Shown: positions 1 to 8,336 of the stretch, in pieces | How the letters are laid out: each line of letters starts with the position of its first letter | Numbering within the stretch: position 1 is the first letter of the stretch | NCBI GenBank assembly: GCA_028284415.1 | Contig: JANQRU010000003.1 | Location: 97,001 to 161,000 of the forward strand | Direction: 5' to 3' | DNA from: Pyrinomonadaceae bacterium | Lineage (GTDB): Bacteria > Acidobacteriota > Blastocatellia > Pyrinomonadales > Pyrinomonadaceae | DNA length: 64,000 nt | Program-made: the position numbers and the translations under genes | Notes under the pieces: model-generated | The model's input: only the letters and a program-made list of their open reading frames with translations | What the model was told of the DNA's origin: nothing | The model's database searches: none

Positions 1-684
1 GCAGGTTCTATTGCCGATGTAGATAAACTAACCTTTGTTGCGACGCACACTTTGCCGATTCGGCATGGGATGACGATTGGCGAAATCGCTCTGATGATGA
101 ACAAAGAGCGGAATATAAATGCCAATTTAGAAATTATTAAAATGCAAAACTGGAAGCGTTCGATGTGGTTCGATGAAATCAAGCAGATTTGGATTAATCC
201 TTCGCCAAATATGCGAAATTTGACGCAAGCAACGCTTTATCCGGGGATTGGTTTGTTAGAAACTACAAATTTATCTGTTGGACGCGGAACTGACACACCT
301 TTTGAAATCATCGGTTCACCATGGATTGAGAATCAAAAACTTTCAAGCTTTTTAAATACAAAAAACTTAAAAGGCGTGCGTTTTGTGCCAATTAGTTTTA
401 CTCCGAAAAGTTCAGTTTTCAAAGGTGAAAAATGTAATGGAATAAATATAATTATCACAAATCGAAACACTTTTGAGCCGATAAAGACAGGACTTGTGAT
501 TTCTTTAACTTTGCGTGAACTTTATCCAAATAAATGGGAGATGAAAAATTATAATCGGCTCTTGGTAAGTCAAAAAACTCTCGAAATGGTCAAAGAAAAG
601 AAAACTTTCGAGGAAATCCAAAATTCTTGGAAAAGAGATTTAGCAGAATTTAAGAAAAGACGTAAGAACTTCCTCCTATACTAA
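1..684 (+). CDS. NamZ/DUF1343-family exo-beta-N-acetylmuramidase, C-terminal part
   Basis: The reading frame is already open at base 1, so the gene starts upstream of the window. The visible 227 residues include RHGMTIGEIA, WIENQKLSSF and a C-terminal region typical of the DUF1343 family, whose characterised member NamZ releases N-acetylmuramic acid from peptidoglycan ends. The product is probably exported, but the N-terminus cannot be seen. Six bases separate it from nagA, which handles another amino sugar, so the pair fits a cell-wall sugar recycling operon. A TTG at 52 in the same frame is not needed as a start. Confidence 0.8.
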   Translation, partial: AGSIADVDKLTFVATHTLPIRHGMTIGEIALMMNKERNINANLEIIKMQNWKRSMWFDEIKQIWINPSPNMRNLTQATLYPGIGLLETTNLSVGRGTDTPFEIIGSPWIENQKLSSFLNTKNLKGVRFVPISFTPKSSVFKGEKCNGINIIITNRNTFEPIKTGLVISLTLRELYPNKWEMKNYNRLLVSQKTLEMVKEKKTFEEIQNSWKRDLAEFKKRRKNFLLY

Positions 685-690
685 AACTTT

Positions 691-1836
691 ATGACAAATC
701 TTTTACTAAAAAACGCCGAAGTTGTTTTTCCAAATCATTCTGAACAAACAAACGTCTTGATTGAAAATGGAAAAATCAAATCAATTTCGAATGAAATCGT
801 AAATGCTGAAAAAGTTTTAGAGTTAGAAGGAAAAAAACTCCTCGCAGGTTTTATAGATATTCATAATCATGGTGCTGTTGGTTTTGACGTAAACGAAGCT
901 AGCAAAGATGACCTTATCGAAGTCTCAAAATTTCTCGCTAAAAAAGGTATAACAGCTTGGCTTCCAACTTTAGTTCCCGATTCAGACGAAAATTACCAAA
1001 AAGCCACAGAATCTATTGACGGCTTGATGAATATTCAAAGCGAATTACCCATTGCACAAGTTTTGGGAGTTCATTATGAAGGTGTTTTTGCAAATGAAAA
1101 AATGTGTGGGGCTTTACGTCCTGAGTATTTCAAAAACTTCAAAAATGGCAATGAAATTTCGCAATTACCGAGGCTCAAAAAGGGGATTCATTTTACAACT
1201 CTCGCTCCCGAAGTGGAAAATGGAATCGAATTAATTAAAGAATTAACTAGACAGAATTGGATAGTTTCGATCGGGCATACAAAAGCCAATACAGAGGTTT
1301 TAGATAAAGCATTTCGGAATGGAGCAAAACATCTGACGCATTTCTTTAATGCTATGACGGGTTTGCATCATCGTGATTTGGGGGTAGTCGGTTGGGCTTT
1401 GACAAATAACGGTGTGACTTTTGACATAATTGCAGATGGAGTTCACGTGCACCCAATGATGGTGCGGTTTGCAATTAAAACAAAGTCTGTAGATAAAGTA
1501 TCTTTAATTTCGGATTCGGTATTGCCGACAGGTTTGGGCGATGGAGAATTTGAAATTTGGGGAGAAAAAATAACTGTTGTAAATGGAAAAACCCAGAATG
1601 AAACAGGCTCTATTGCAGGAAGTGTTATCACAATGGAGGATGCGTTTAAGAAACTAGATAATCTCGGTTTTTCTAACTCTGAAATCTCAAAAATGGCTTC
1701 AATAAATCCTGCCAAATTACTTGGTATTCAAAACTCTCATGGCTCAATAGAGGTTGGAAAAAGGGCAGACTTAATAGTAATGAACGAACAGGGAAATATT
1801 GAAATGATTCTAATAAATGGGAAGCCAATTTATTAA
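691..1836 (+). CDS. nagA: N-acetylglucosamine-6-phosphate deacetylase
   Basis: A 381-residue amidohydrolase that removes acetate from GlcNAc-6-phosphate in the cytosol, feeding amino-sugar recycling. The TIM-barrel motifs are in order: DIHNHG near residue 57, HYEG near 128, SIGHT near 193, THFFNAM near 215 and the catalytic ISDSV near 273. Length matches the family. The ATG at 691 follows the muramidase stop by six bases, so the two are probably co-transcribed; no clear Shine-Dalgarno is visible, which suggests translational coupling. Confidence 0.93.
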   Translation: MTNLLLKNAEVVFPNHSEQTNVLIENGKIKSISNEIVNAEKVLELEGKKLLAGFIDIHNHGAVGFDVNEASKDDLIEVSKFLAKKGITAWLPTLVPDSDENYQKATESIDGLMNIQSELPIAQVLGVHYEGVFANEKMCGALRPEYFKNFKNGNEISQLPRLKKGIHFTTLAPEVENGIELIKELTRQNWIVSIGHTKANTEVLDKAFRNGAKHLTHFFNAMTGLHHRDLGVVGWALTNNGVTFDIIADGVHVHPMMVRFAIKTKSVDKVSLISDSVLPTGLGDGEFEIWGEKITVVNGKTQNETGSIAGSVITMEDAFKKLDNLGFSNSEISKMASINPAKLLGIQNSHGSIEVGKRADLIVMNEQGNIEMILINGKPIY

Positions 1837-1849
1837 AAAGAGCTACTGA

Positions 1850-2770
1850 TCAACTAGTTGGAATTATCCTATTCTTTTTGAACTTTTTAGTTACTAAAAA
1901 TACACCTAAAAATATCAAAGCCATCGCCAGAAAAATCCTAGGATTTCTTGGCTCGCCTAAAATTGTTATTGCTAAAAATGTACCTATCAAAGGCTGTAAA
2001 TATATGTACACAGCTACCATTGAAGGTTCTACTCTCGCCAAAGCCCAAGTGTTCCAATAGTAAGCCAAAATCGTTGGAAATATGACAACTGCTGCAAGAG
2101 CCAGCCAAGCCGCCTGAGAGACCTCAGAAAGTTCAACAGTCGAAAGGGAGAAAATCCCGATTGGCACATTTATTATTGAACCAAATAAGAACAGCCAAGC
2201 AATAGATTTAAGCGAACCGTAATGTGTGACTAACTTTTTAGAAATAGCTAAGTAAATCGCATACGAAAGGGAGTTTAGCAAAACTAAAATATCGCCAAGC
2301 GTAGTTGCAGATGAAAAACTGGCGTTGGTAGGATCAATTAGATAAACGACACCAAAACCTGCGATAAAAATCCCCAAGATTTTCTGCCAACTTAAAGTGT
2401 CATTCCCGACAAATGCACTGACAACAATGGCAAAAACAGGAATTAATACAGCCAAAAGAGAGGTATTTGTAGCTGTCGTTAATGAAAGACCATGAAAAAA
2501 TAAAAGCTGATTTAGTACGATTCCGAAGAGTGCAAAAAGTGCAAAGTATAAATAATGAATTCTTTTATCAAGTGCTAGAGTTCCGACTATTCTTTGCAAG
2601 ATCATAAATGCTAGAGCACCGCCCACCACTCTAAATCCAACGATTGCAAAAGATGGAAATGCCTCCAAAGCAAACTTACCCAAAATAGGGGCTGAACCAA
2701 ACATCAACTGCACCGCAAAAAGTGCTATATGCGGGGCTAAAGAGTTTTTCTTTTCAGAAACACTTTCCAT
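1850..2770 (-). CDS. EamA/DMT-family inner-membrane transporter
   Basis: A 306-residue protein with about ten hydrophobic segments arranged as two EamA repeats, the standard build of the drug/metabolite transporter superfamily. Near the first helix is MFGSAPILGK and in the second repeat WNTWALARVEPSMVAVYIYL, both typical of EamA permeases. The substrate cannot be read from sequence; exporters of metabolites or amino acids are common. It is convergent with nagA, with 13 bases between the stop codons. Confidence 0.88.
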   Translation of the reverse strand: MESVSEKKNSLAPHIALFAVQLMFGSAPILGKFALEAFPSFAIVGFRVVGGALAFMILQRIVGTLALDKRIHYLYFALFALFGIVLNQLLFFHGLSLTTATNTSLLAVLIPVFAIVVSAFVGNDTLSWQKILGIFIAGFGVVYLIDPTNASFSSATTLGDILVLLNSLSYAIYLAISKKLVTHYGSLKSIAWLFLFGSIINVPIGIFSLSTVELSEVSQAAWLALAAVVIFPTILAYYWNTWALARVEPSMVAVYIYLQPLIGTFLAITILGEPRNPRIFLAMALIFLGVFLVTKKFKKNRIIPTS

Positions 2771-2888
2771 AAAGATTTGATGCTAACAGGTTTTTAGATT
2801 TTTATAAAATGTAGTCAACTATATATTTTAGGAGCTTCAAAATTATTCAATAACTAAGGCAAAAAATTGCTATCCAAACGGTCAATAA

Positions 2889-3479
2889 ATGGAGACTTTT
2901 CTAATAATGAAACAAAAGAATTTTTACAAAGAATTTTTTCTTAAGAACTCTTTAGTTCTGGTAGTTTTAATTCTTTTTGTGTTTGAAATTCAAGCAGTTT
3001 CATTAAAATCGGCAACTGACTGTATGTTTACCGAAGCTGAAATGACAGTTTCAGCAAATCCCAAAAATCCCATTGCGTATTTTAATAGAGGGGTTGCCAA
3101 TCGTTGTTTGGGAAACTATGATGCCGCTATCAAGGATTACAACAAGGCAATTGAGTTAGACCCTGAATTTTACAAGGCATACTACAATCGCGGAGTTATT
3201 TATTATCAATCTGAAAATATAGAACTGGCGGAACAAGACATATTAAAAGTTCTAGAGATCAATCCCGAAGTTCATTACGCACATTTCTTTTTTGGACTGA
3301 TCTGCTATGACAAAAAAGACTTTGCCAAAGCTTTAGAGGCATTTAGTCAGGCAATCGAATTAAATCCAAAATACACCAAAGCATATCAATACAGAGCAAA
3401 AACATTTGAAAAGCTTGGAGAAAAGGAAAATGCTGAATTGGACTTGAAAAAATTAGAGGAAATAAAAGATACGGTATAA
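2889..3479 (+). CDS. TPR-repeat protein with N-terminal membrane anchor or signal
   Basis: About 196 residues. A hydrophobic stretch at residues 19-38 acts as a signal or anchor, followed by at least four tetratricopeptide units (for example NPIAYFNRGVANRCLGNYDA and NPKYTKAYQYRAKTFEKLGE). TPRs usually mediate protein-protein contacts; no catalytic domain is present. An alternative start is the ATG at 2907, which gives a more usual signal peptide (Lys-rich, then hydrophobic). The gene stands alone and is followed by a strong bidirectional terminator. Confidence 0.75.
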   Translation: METFLIMKQKNFYKEFFLKNSLVLVVLILFVFEIQAVSLKSATDCMFTEAEMTVSANPKNPIAYFNRGVANRCLGNYDAAIKDYNKAIELDPEFYKAYYNRGVIYYQSENIELAEQDILKVLEINPEVHYAHFFFGLICYDKKDFAKALEAFSQAIELNPKYTKAYQYRAKTFEKLGEKENAELDLKKLEEIKDTV

Positions 3480-3500
3480 TAAATCTTGCATTTAAAGACG

Positions 3501-3533
3501 AAAAAAGGCACATAAAATTATGTGCCTTTTTTG
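3501..3533. terminator. Bidirectional intrinsic terminator
   Basis: AAAAAAGGCACATAA and its complement TTATGTGCCTTTTTT form a hairpin with A/T tracts on both sides. It lies between the convergent TPR gene and the dihydrolipoamide acetyltransferase gene and can serve both. Confidence 0.85.
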
Positions 3534-3550
3534 TTACAAAAAAAAAGGTG

Positions 3551-4861
3551 TTACATCAGCATCATCACGGGATTTTCAAGCATCTGTTTGAAAGTTTGCA
3601 GGAATCTTGCTCCTGTTGCACCGTCAACTACTCTGTGATCGCAAGACATCGTTACATGCATGATACTTCTGGTGGTAATTTCACCATCGCGGACAACAGG
3701 TGTTGGAGTTGCAGTTCCAACGGCAAGAATAGCTGCTTCAGGTGGATTAATAATAGCGGTAAATTCTTTGATTCCCATCATTCCTAAATTCGAAATTGAA
3801 AATGTCGCACCCTGATATTCTTCCGGCTGTAGTTTTTTGTTGCGTGCTTTTTCAGCTAATTCTTTGACCTCGCTGGAAATTTGCTGAAATCCTTTTTTGT
3901 TAGCACCGCGAACTATGGGAGTTATCAAGCCTTCGTCAATCGCAACCGCAACACCTATGTCTGCGTCTTCGTAGAAACGGATCTTATCATCTTGATACGA
4001 AGCATTAACAAACTGATGTTTAGTCAAAGCCATCGCTGCGACTTTAACTATTATATCGTTGACGCTGATCTTATCCGGAGCAATGGATTTATTGATTTGT
4101 TTACGCAGTTTGAGCGTTTCGTCCATTTCGATCTCGACAGTCAAATAAAATGTCGGAATCGGTCCAATAGATTCACCCAATCTTTGAGCGATTGTGCGAC
4201 GCATTGGTGAAGTGTTTTCCTCACGAAAAGCAGAAGCTCCTTGAATTTCTGCCGCCGCATCAAAAGTCGGAGCTGAGACAGTTGCAGGATCAGCTTGTGT
4301 TTGTCCACTTTCCAGAGCTTTTTCAATGTCGCGTTTAATAATACGACCATTCGGTCCAGAGCCTTCTATCGAACGCAAGTCCAGACCGTTTTCAGTTGCC
4401 ATACGTGCAGCAATTGGTGAAACTAGCAAGCGTCCATTGGTTGATTGAGCTTCGGTCTTTGGTTTTTGTTCTTCGGTTATAAGTTTGGGCGTTTCAGCAG
4501 GTTTGGATTCCTCAGATTTTACTTCTTGAGTCTCTTCCTTTGCTTCCTCTTTTGGTTCGGCTGAAGCCCCATTTGATGAACCTTCATTTTCTACCTCTTT
4601 TAGGAGGTCCGCAAAATCTTCGCCTTCTTCACCGATTATGCCGATAGTTTGACCTAGTTTGGCATTTTCGCCTGCGGGAACCAGAATTTTCAAAAGAGTT
4701 CCTGCTTCAAGCGAAGTCATTTCCATCGTCGCTTTATCAGTATCTACCTCAGCAATCGTTTCATTTGCTTCGATAGCGTCGCCTTCTTCTTTAACCCAAC
4801 TTGAAATTTGCCCTTCTTCCATCGTCGGAGATAATTTGGGCATTAAAATTTTATTAGCCAT
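3551..4861 (-). CDS. pdhC: Pyruvate dehydrogenase E2, dihydrolipoamide acetyltransferase
   Basis: A 436-residue acyltransferase core of the pyruvate dehydrogenase complex, transferring acetyl groups to CoA. One N-terminal lipoyl domain (residues 1-77) has the lipoylated lysine in DTDKA. A long Glu/Lys/Pro-rich hinge follows, then an E1/E3-binding domain near 145-180 (VSPIAARMA) and the catalytic domain from about 215 with the active-site CDHRVVDG near the C-terminus. It is last in the E1alpha, E1beta, E2 cluster on the minus strand, separated from E1beta by two small genes. Confidence 0.95.
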   Translation of the reverse strand: MANKILMPKLSPTMEEGQISSWVKEEGDAIEANETIAEVDTDKATMEMTSLEAGTLLKILVPAGENAKLGQTIGIIGEEGEDFADLLKEVENEGSSNGASAEPKEEAKEETQEVKSEESKPAETPKLITEEQKPKTEAQSTNGRLLVSPIAARMATENGLDLRSIEGSGPNGRIIKRDIEKALESGQTQADPATVSAPTFDAAAEIQGASAFREENTSPMRRTIAQRLGESIGPIPTFYLTVEIEMDETLKLRKQINKSIAPDKISVNDIIVKVAAMALTKHQFVNASYQDDKIRFYEDADIGVAVAIDEGLITPIVRGANKKGFQQISSEVKELAEKARNKKLQPEEYQGATFSISNLGMMGIKEFTAIINPPEAAILAVGTATPTPVVRDGEITTRSIMHVTMSCDHRVVDGATGARFLQTFKQMLENPVMMLM

Positions 4862-4888
4862 ATTTTTGTAAAATTAAGTTTATAATTA

Positions 4889-5296
4889 TTAATACTTTTT
4901 ATTTGCTGCAATCATTCTAAGACGTTCTGCTCTTGTCTTTTTTTTCTCGTTATAACCTTTTTCGCCAAACGGCTGTAACTTTTCCAGCCACAAATTCTCT
5001 AAAAACTCTAATTCTTTTGTTAAATCTAAACCTTCACGTTGCTCTATTTCTTCTAAAATTTCAAATGTAAACTTTTCTTCGCCAAATTCATTCCAGTCTT
5101 TTTGCAAATCTATATTTTTATGGCTTCCCATTTTTAATTCAAATTTATGGCGATTGAGAATCCCTTCAAGATTCATTGATGCACCAATCAACACTTTATT
5201 GTTTATTAAATTACTAATTTGATAAACGCCAACTGGATGCAAAGTTTGTTTGTAGGCACTTTTTAATTTCTTTTTATTCACTTGAATCTTTGTCAA
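4889..5296 (-). CDS. GIY-YIG-type small nuclease-like protein
   Basis: A 135-residue protein with a GIY-YIG-like core: GVYQISNLINNKVLIGAS near residues 23-40, then an Arg and a Glu-rich helix (EFLENLWLEKLQPFGEKGYN). In the family the two motif lines hold the catalytic tyrosines; here the second is LIG rather than YIG, so activity is doubtful. It overlaps the upstream small membrane-protein gene by 23 bases and sits between E1beta and E2, an unusual place. Such genes are often selfish insertions. Confidence 0.7.
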   Translation of the reverse strand: MTKIQVNKKKLKSAYKQTLHPVGVYQISNLINNKVLIGASMNLEGILNRHKFELKMGSHKNIDLQKDWNEFGEEKFTFEILEEIEQREGLDLTKELEFLENLWLEKLQPFGEKGYNEKKKTRAERLRMIAANKKY

Positions 5297-5558
5297 ATTG
5301 CAAAAACTCTTCTTCAGTTTTATCCCACTCGTGTGATTGGTAAAAGAATTGAATCACACTATGTGCTATAAAATAAAAAATTATGAACGCTGGACTAGGA
5401 TATTGCTCATCAATTAGCCTAAAATAATGCAACAAATATTTAACTAAAGACCAAAGAATAATTATAAGAAAGCCTGTTCCAACTGAGAATAGTATTACAT
5501 ATTTCTGTTTCCCAAGCTTGCGAATTTTTCCCCACTTTTTATATCGTTTGGAATTCAT
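5274..5558 (-). CDS. Small two-helix membrane protein, unknown
   Basis: A 94-residue protein with a basic N-terminus, a strong hydrophobic helix at about 21-43 (VILFSVGTGFLIIILW), a weaker second one near 57-72 (FIIFYFIAHSVIQFF) and an acidic tail. I do not recognise the family. Its 3' end overlaps the GIY-YIG gene by 23 bases, so the two are probably translated together. It starts 8 bases after the E1beta stop, placing it inside the pyruvate dehydrogenase operon. Confidence 0.55.
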   Translation of the reverse strand: MNSKRYKKWGKIRKLGKQKYVILFSVGTGFLIIILWSLVKYLLHYFRLIDEQYPSPAFIIFYFIAHSVIQFFYQSHEWDKTEEEFLQFDKDSSE

Positions 5559-5566
5559 TTAACGAG

Positions 5567-6550
5567 TTACAAATAACAAACTTCTTTCACACCTTCAACT
5601 ATTTTTGGAACATCAGGCAATGCTAATTCTTCTAAGTTTTTAGCATAAGGCATCGGTGCTTCGGCGGTTGAAATACGTTTAATAGGAGCATCCAAATAAT
5701 CAAATGCGTGTTCCATAACTTGATGCGAAATTTCTGCACCGACGGATGCGAATGAATGCGATTCTTCGGCGATTACAAGTCGGTTTGTCTTTTTGACGGA
5801 TTCGACAATCGTATCAATATCAAGTGGTTTGATAGTTCGCGGATCAATCACTTCGCACGACACGTCAAATTCTTTTTGAACCTGTTCAGCAGCTTGATAA
5901 GCAAGTGGAACAGTCATTGAACGTGCCACAATTGTGCAATCTATACCTTCGCGTTTGATATCGGCAATTCCAAGTGGAATCGTAAAATCTTCATCTTCAG
6001 GAACTTCGCCTTTTAAGCCATACATACGCTCTTGTTCCATAAAGATCACGGGATTATTATCGCGGATTGAAGATTTCAAAAGTCCTTTTGCATCAGCAGC
6101 GGTTGAAGGCATCACGACTTTTAAGCCCGGGAAGTTTGCATAAAATGCTTCAAGTGCTTGTGAATGTTGCGACGAAACCTGATAAGCCGAACCGTTTGGA
6201 CCGCGAAAGACAATCGGAACTTTAAAATCTCCGCCTGACATATAAAGCATTTTTGCGGCGTGGTTGATAATTTGGTCAGCTGCGAGAATAGAAAAATTGA
6301 ATGTCATAAATTCGATAACAGGACGTAAACCCGCCATCGCCGCACCAACTCCAACTGCCGCAAAACCAAGTTCTGTAATCGGTGTGTCAACCACACGCTT
6401 GTCTCCAAATTCCTTCCAAAGTCCGCGTGTAACTTTGTAAGCCCCATCATATTCGGCGACTTCTTCGCCCATGATAAAGACATCTTCATCTCGTAAAATC
6501 TCTTCTCTTAATGCTTCATTCAAAGCATCTCTAATAGTTAGTTCTGCCAT
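5567..6550 (-). CDS. pdhB: Pyruvate dehydrogenase E1 component, beta subunit
   Basis: A 327-residue E1beta of the alpha2-beta2 type, binding thiamine diphosphate together with E1alpha. Recognisable pieces are ALREEILRDEDVFIMGEEVA at 12-31, DTPITELGF near 55, the RGPNGSAYQVSSQHSQ loop and the C-terminal RISTAEAPMPYAKNLE. Length is standard. Between it and E1alpha lies a four-helix-bundle gene with flanking repeats, so the operon has been split by an insertion. Confidence 0.95.
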   Translation of the reverse strand: MAELTIRDALNEALREEILRDEDVFIMGEEVAEYDGAYKVTRGLWKEFGDKRVVDTPITELGFAAVGVGAAMAGLRPVIEFMTFNFSILAADQIINHAAKMLYMSGGDFKVPIVFRGPNGSAYQVSSQHSQALEAFYANFPGLKVVMPSTAADAKGLLKSSIRDNNPVIFMEQERMYGLKGEVPEDEDFTIPLGIADIKREGIDCTIVARSMTVPLAYQAAEQVQKEFDVSCEVIDPRTIKPLDIDTIVESVKKTNRLVIAEESHSFASVGAEISHQVMEHAFDYLDAPIKRISTAEAPMPYAKNLEELALPDVPKIVEGVKEVCYL

Positions 6551-6556
6551 AGGTTT

Positions 6557-6600
6557 TTGTGAGCAGTAAGCGGTGAGCGGTAAGCAGTTATTTCTGCATG
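6557..6600. repeat. Self-similar repeat at one side of the four-helix-bundle gene
   Basis: The phrase GTGAGCAGTAAGCGGTGAGC followed by GGTAAGCAGTTA repeats the words AGTAAGCGGTGAGCGGTAAGC. Its complement occurs on the other side of the small gene at 7018-7050 (TGCTCACTGCTTACAG, AACCGCTCAC), so the gene is bracketed by an imperfect inverted repeat. Confidence 0.6.
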
Positions 6601-6944
6601 ACGCTCTTTTTTAATCCGTAAGTTACTGCTAAACATTCGTCCAATAAATTCTGTGCTTTTTCGTAATTTTCTTTGTCTAAATATCTTATCCGAAAAGCTA
6701 TTTCCAGTTGTGTATTCAGTTCATTCAATGAGCCGATTGTAATGCTCAAAAACTTTCTAAATTGTTCTTTCGATCGGTCGGAAGCACCTTCAGCAATATT
6801 TGATGGTGCGGAAACTGCTGCCCTACGCATCTGTGAAACCAAACCATAGGTCTCATTTTTTGGAAAAGTTTCTGTTAGTTTATAAATCATGACCACTAAA
6901 TCCATTGACTTTTGCCAAGCAACTAACCTCTTGTGTGGTTTCAT
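6588..6944 (-). CDS. Four-helix-bundle protein (S23/IVP family)
   Basis: A 118-residue all-helical protein of the family first seen as the ORF in 23S rRNA intervening sequences. Family signatures are LVAWQKSMDLVVMIY at the N-terminus, SQMRRAAVSAPSNIAEGA in the middle and FLSITIGSLNELNTQLEIA. Function is unknown. It lies between the E1alpha and E1beta genes with self-similar inverted repeats on both flanks, suggesting a small inserted unit rather than an operon member. Confidence 0.85.
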   Translation of the reverse strand: MKPHKRLVAWQKSMDLVVMIYKLTETFPKNETYGLVSQMRRAAVSAPSNIAEGASDRSKEQFRKFLSITIGSLNELNTQLEIAFRIRYLDKENYEKAQNLLDECLAVTYGLKKSVMQK

Positions 6945-7017
6945 ACTTATATAATTACCATTAAGCGTATGGCTGTAAGCATTCTATTTACTTTTATTCT
7001 CGTAAATATTTTTCATC

Positions 7018-7050
7018 TGCTCACTGCTTACAGCTAACCGCTCACTCCGC
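7018..7050. repeat. Self-similar repeat at the other side of the four-helix-bundle gene
   Basis: TGCTCACTGCTTACAG followed by CTAACCGCTCACTCCGC is an imperfect reverse complement of the block at 6557-6600. Its last bases overlap the end of the E1alpha coding region. Confidence 0.55.
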
Positions 7051-8163
7051 TAAAACATCTGTAAATAATTCTGATTCATTCGGTAATGGACTATTTTCTG
7101 CAAAATCAACCGCTTCTTGTGTTTTTGCTTTTGCTTTTTCAAGAATCTCTTCAAAATCTTTATCTGTAAAGACTTTTGCATCTTTTAATGAATCTTGAAA
7201 AAGTGCAATCGGGTCGCGTTCCTGATACTTTTTGACTTCTTCAGTCGTACGATATTTGCCCGGATCGCTCATTGAGTGACCCATAAAACGATATGCACGA
7301 ATTTCAAGTAATGTTGGACGTGATTCTTCTCTCGCACGTTTGATTGCACGCTCTGTTGCTGAGCGAACTTCCATTACATCCATTCCATCCACATATTCGC
7401 CTGCCATTCCGTAACCTTCAGCTTTTTTGGCAATGCTAGAAATTGACATCGCTCGTTCTTGCGATGTTCCCATTCCGTAGCGGTTATTTTCGCAGATATA
7501 TATGATCGGTAAATCCCAAAGCTCTGCCATATTTAAGGATTCATGAAAGATACCTTGATTGACAGCGGCTTCACCAAAGAAGCAAAGTGTCACGCCGCCT
7601 GTTTCTTTATATTTTTGAGCGTATGCCATTCCAGTTCCGACGCCGATTTGCCCGCCGACGATTCCGTGTCCGCCAAAGAAATTTTTCTCTTTCGAGAACA
7701 TATGCATTGAACCGCCCTTGCCGCCGACGTTTCCGCCTTCTTTTCCATAGAGTTCAGCCATTACGGCTTCGGGCGAAATTCCGGCAACCATTGCCTGAAC
7801 GTGGTCGCGGTAAGAAGTAATCACATAATCGCGGTCTTCCAAAAGCATTTGTGTTCCAACAGAAATCGCTTCCTGACCAATGTATAAATGACAGAACCCG
7901 CCGATTTTGCCAATTCGGTAAACCTCTGCACTTTTTTGCTCGAAAACTCTACCCAGAACCATTTGATAGAGAATCTCGCGGAGTAATTCTTTATCTAACT
8001 TTTTGATTGCCGCTATCTGTGACTTTCTGCGTTTTTGATATTCGGATTTTGCTTGCTCGACATCAACAGTGTCAGTTACTTCACCTGACTTTCCAGAACC
8101 ATTGTTTGAAGTCGCAGCTTTTTTTGAAGTGGCTTTTTTTCTGCGAGTTGTAGTTTTTGCCAA
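7042..8163 (-). CDS. pdhA: Pyruvate dehydrogenase E1 component, alpha subunit
   Basis: A 373-residue E1alpha. The first 40 residues are Lys/Ala/Thr-rich and probably disordered. The dehydrogenase fold follows with CHLYIGQEAISVG, HGIVGGQIGVGTGMAYA, the thiamine-diphosphate motif beginning FFGEAAVNQG and ending ICENN, and the phosphorylation-loop-like YRFMGHSMSDPGKYR. First gene of the pyruvate dehydrogenase cluster on the minus strand. An SD-like AAGGAGA lies seven bases before the ATG at 8163. Confidence 0.95.
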   Translation of the reverse strand: MAKTTTRRKKATSKKAATSNNGSGKSGEVTDTVDVEQAKSEYQKRRKSQIAAIKKLDKELLREILYQMVLGRVFEQKSAEVYRIGKIGGFCHLYIGQEAISVGTQMLLEDRDYVITSYRDHVQAMVAGISPEAVMAELYGKEGGNVGGKGGSMHMFSKEKNFFGGHGIVGGQIGVGTGMAYAQKYKETGGVTLCFFGEAAVNQGIFHESLNMAELWDLPIIYICENNRYGMGTSQERAMSISSIAKKAEGYGMAGEYVDGMDVMEVRSATERAIKRAREESRPTLLEIRAYRFMGHSMSDPGKYRTTEEVKKYQERDPIALFQDSLKDAKVFTDKDFEEILEKAKAKTQEAVDFAENSPLPNESELFTDVLAE

Positions 8164-8336
8164 AATAAATCTCCTTTAATTGATACAAAGTGGAATAAAT
8201 TTACTCGTAAAAATCATTATAAAAACAGTTTGTTCAGAACAAACGTAAATTATAAATTACTAGATGCATCTAGTGCAAAAACAAAAGTTTTTATATTACA
8301 GTTTTACATTTCTAAATGATAAGATTATTTCAAGAT

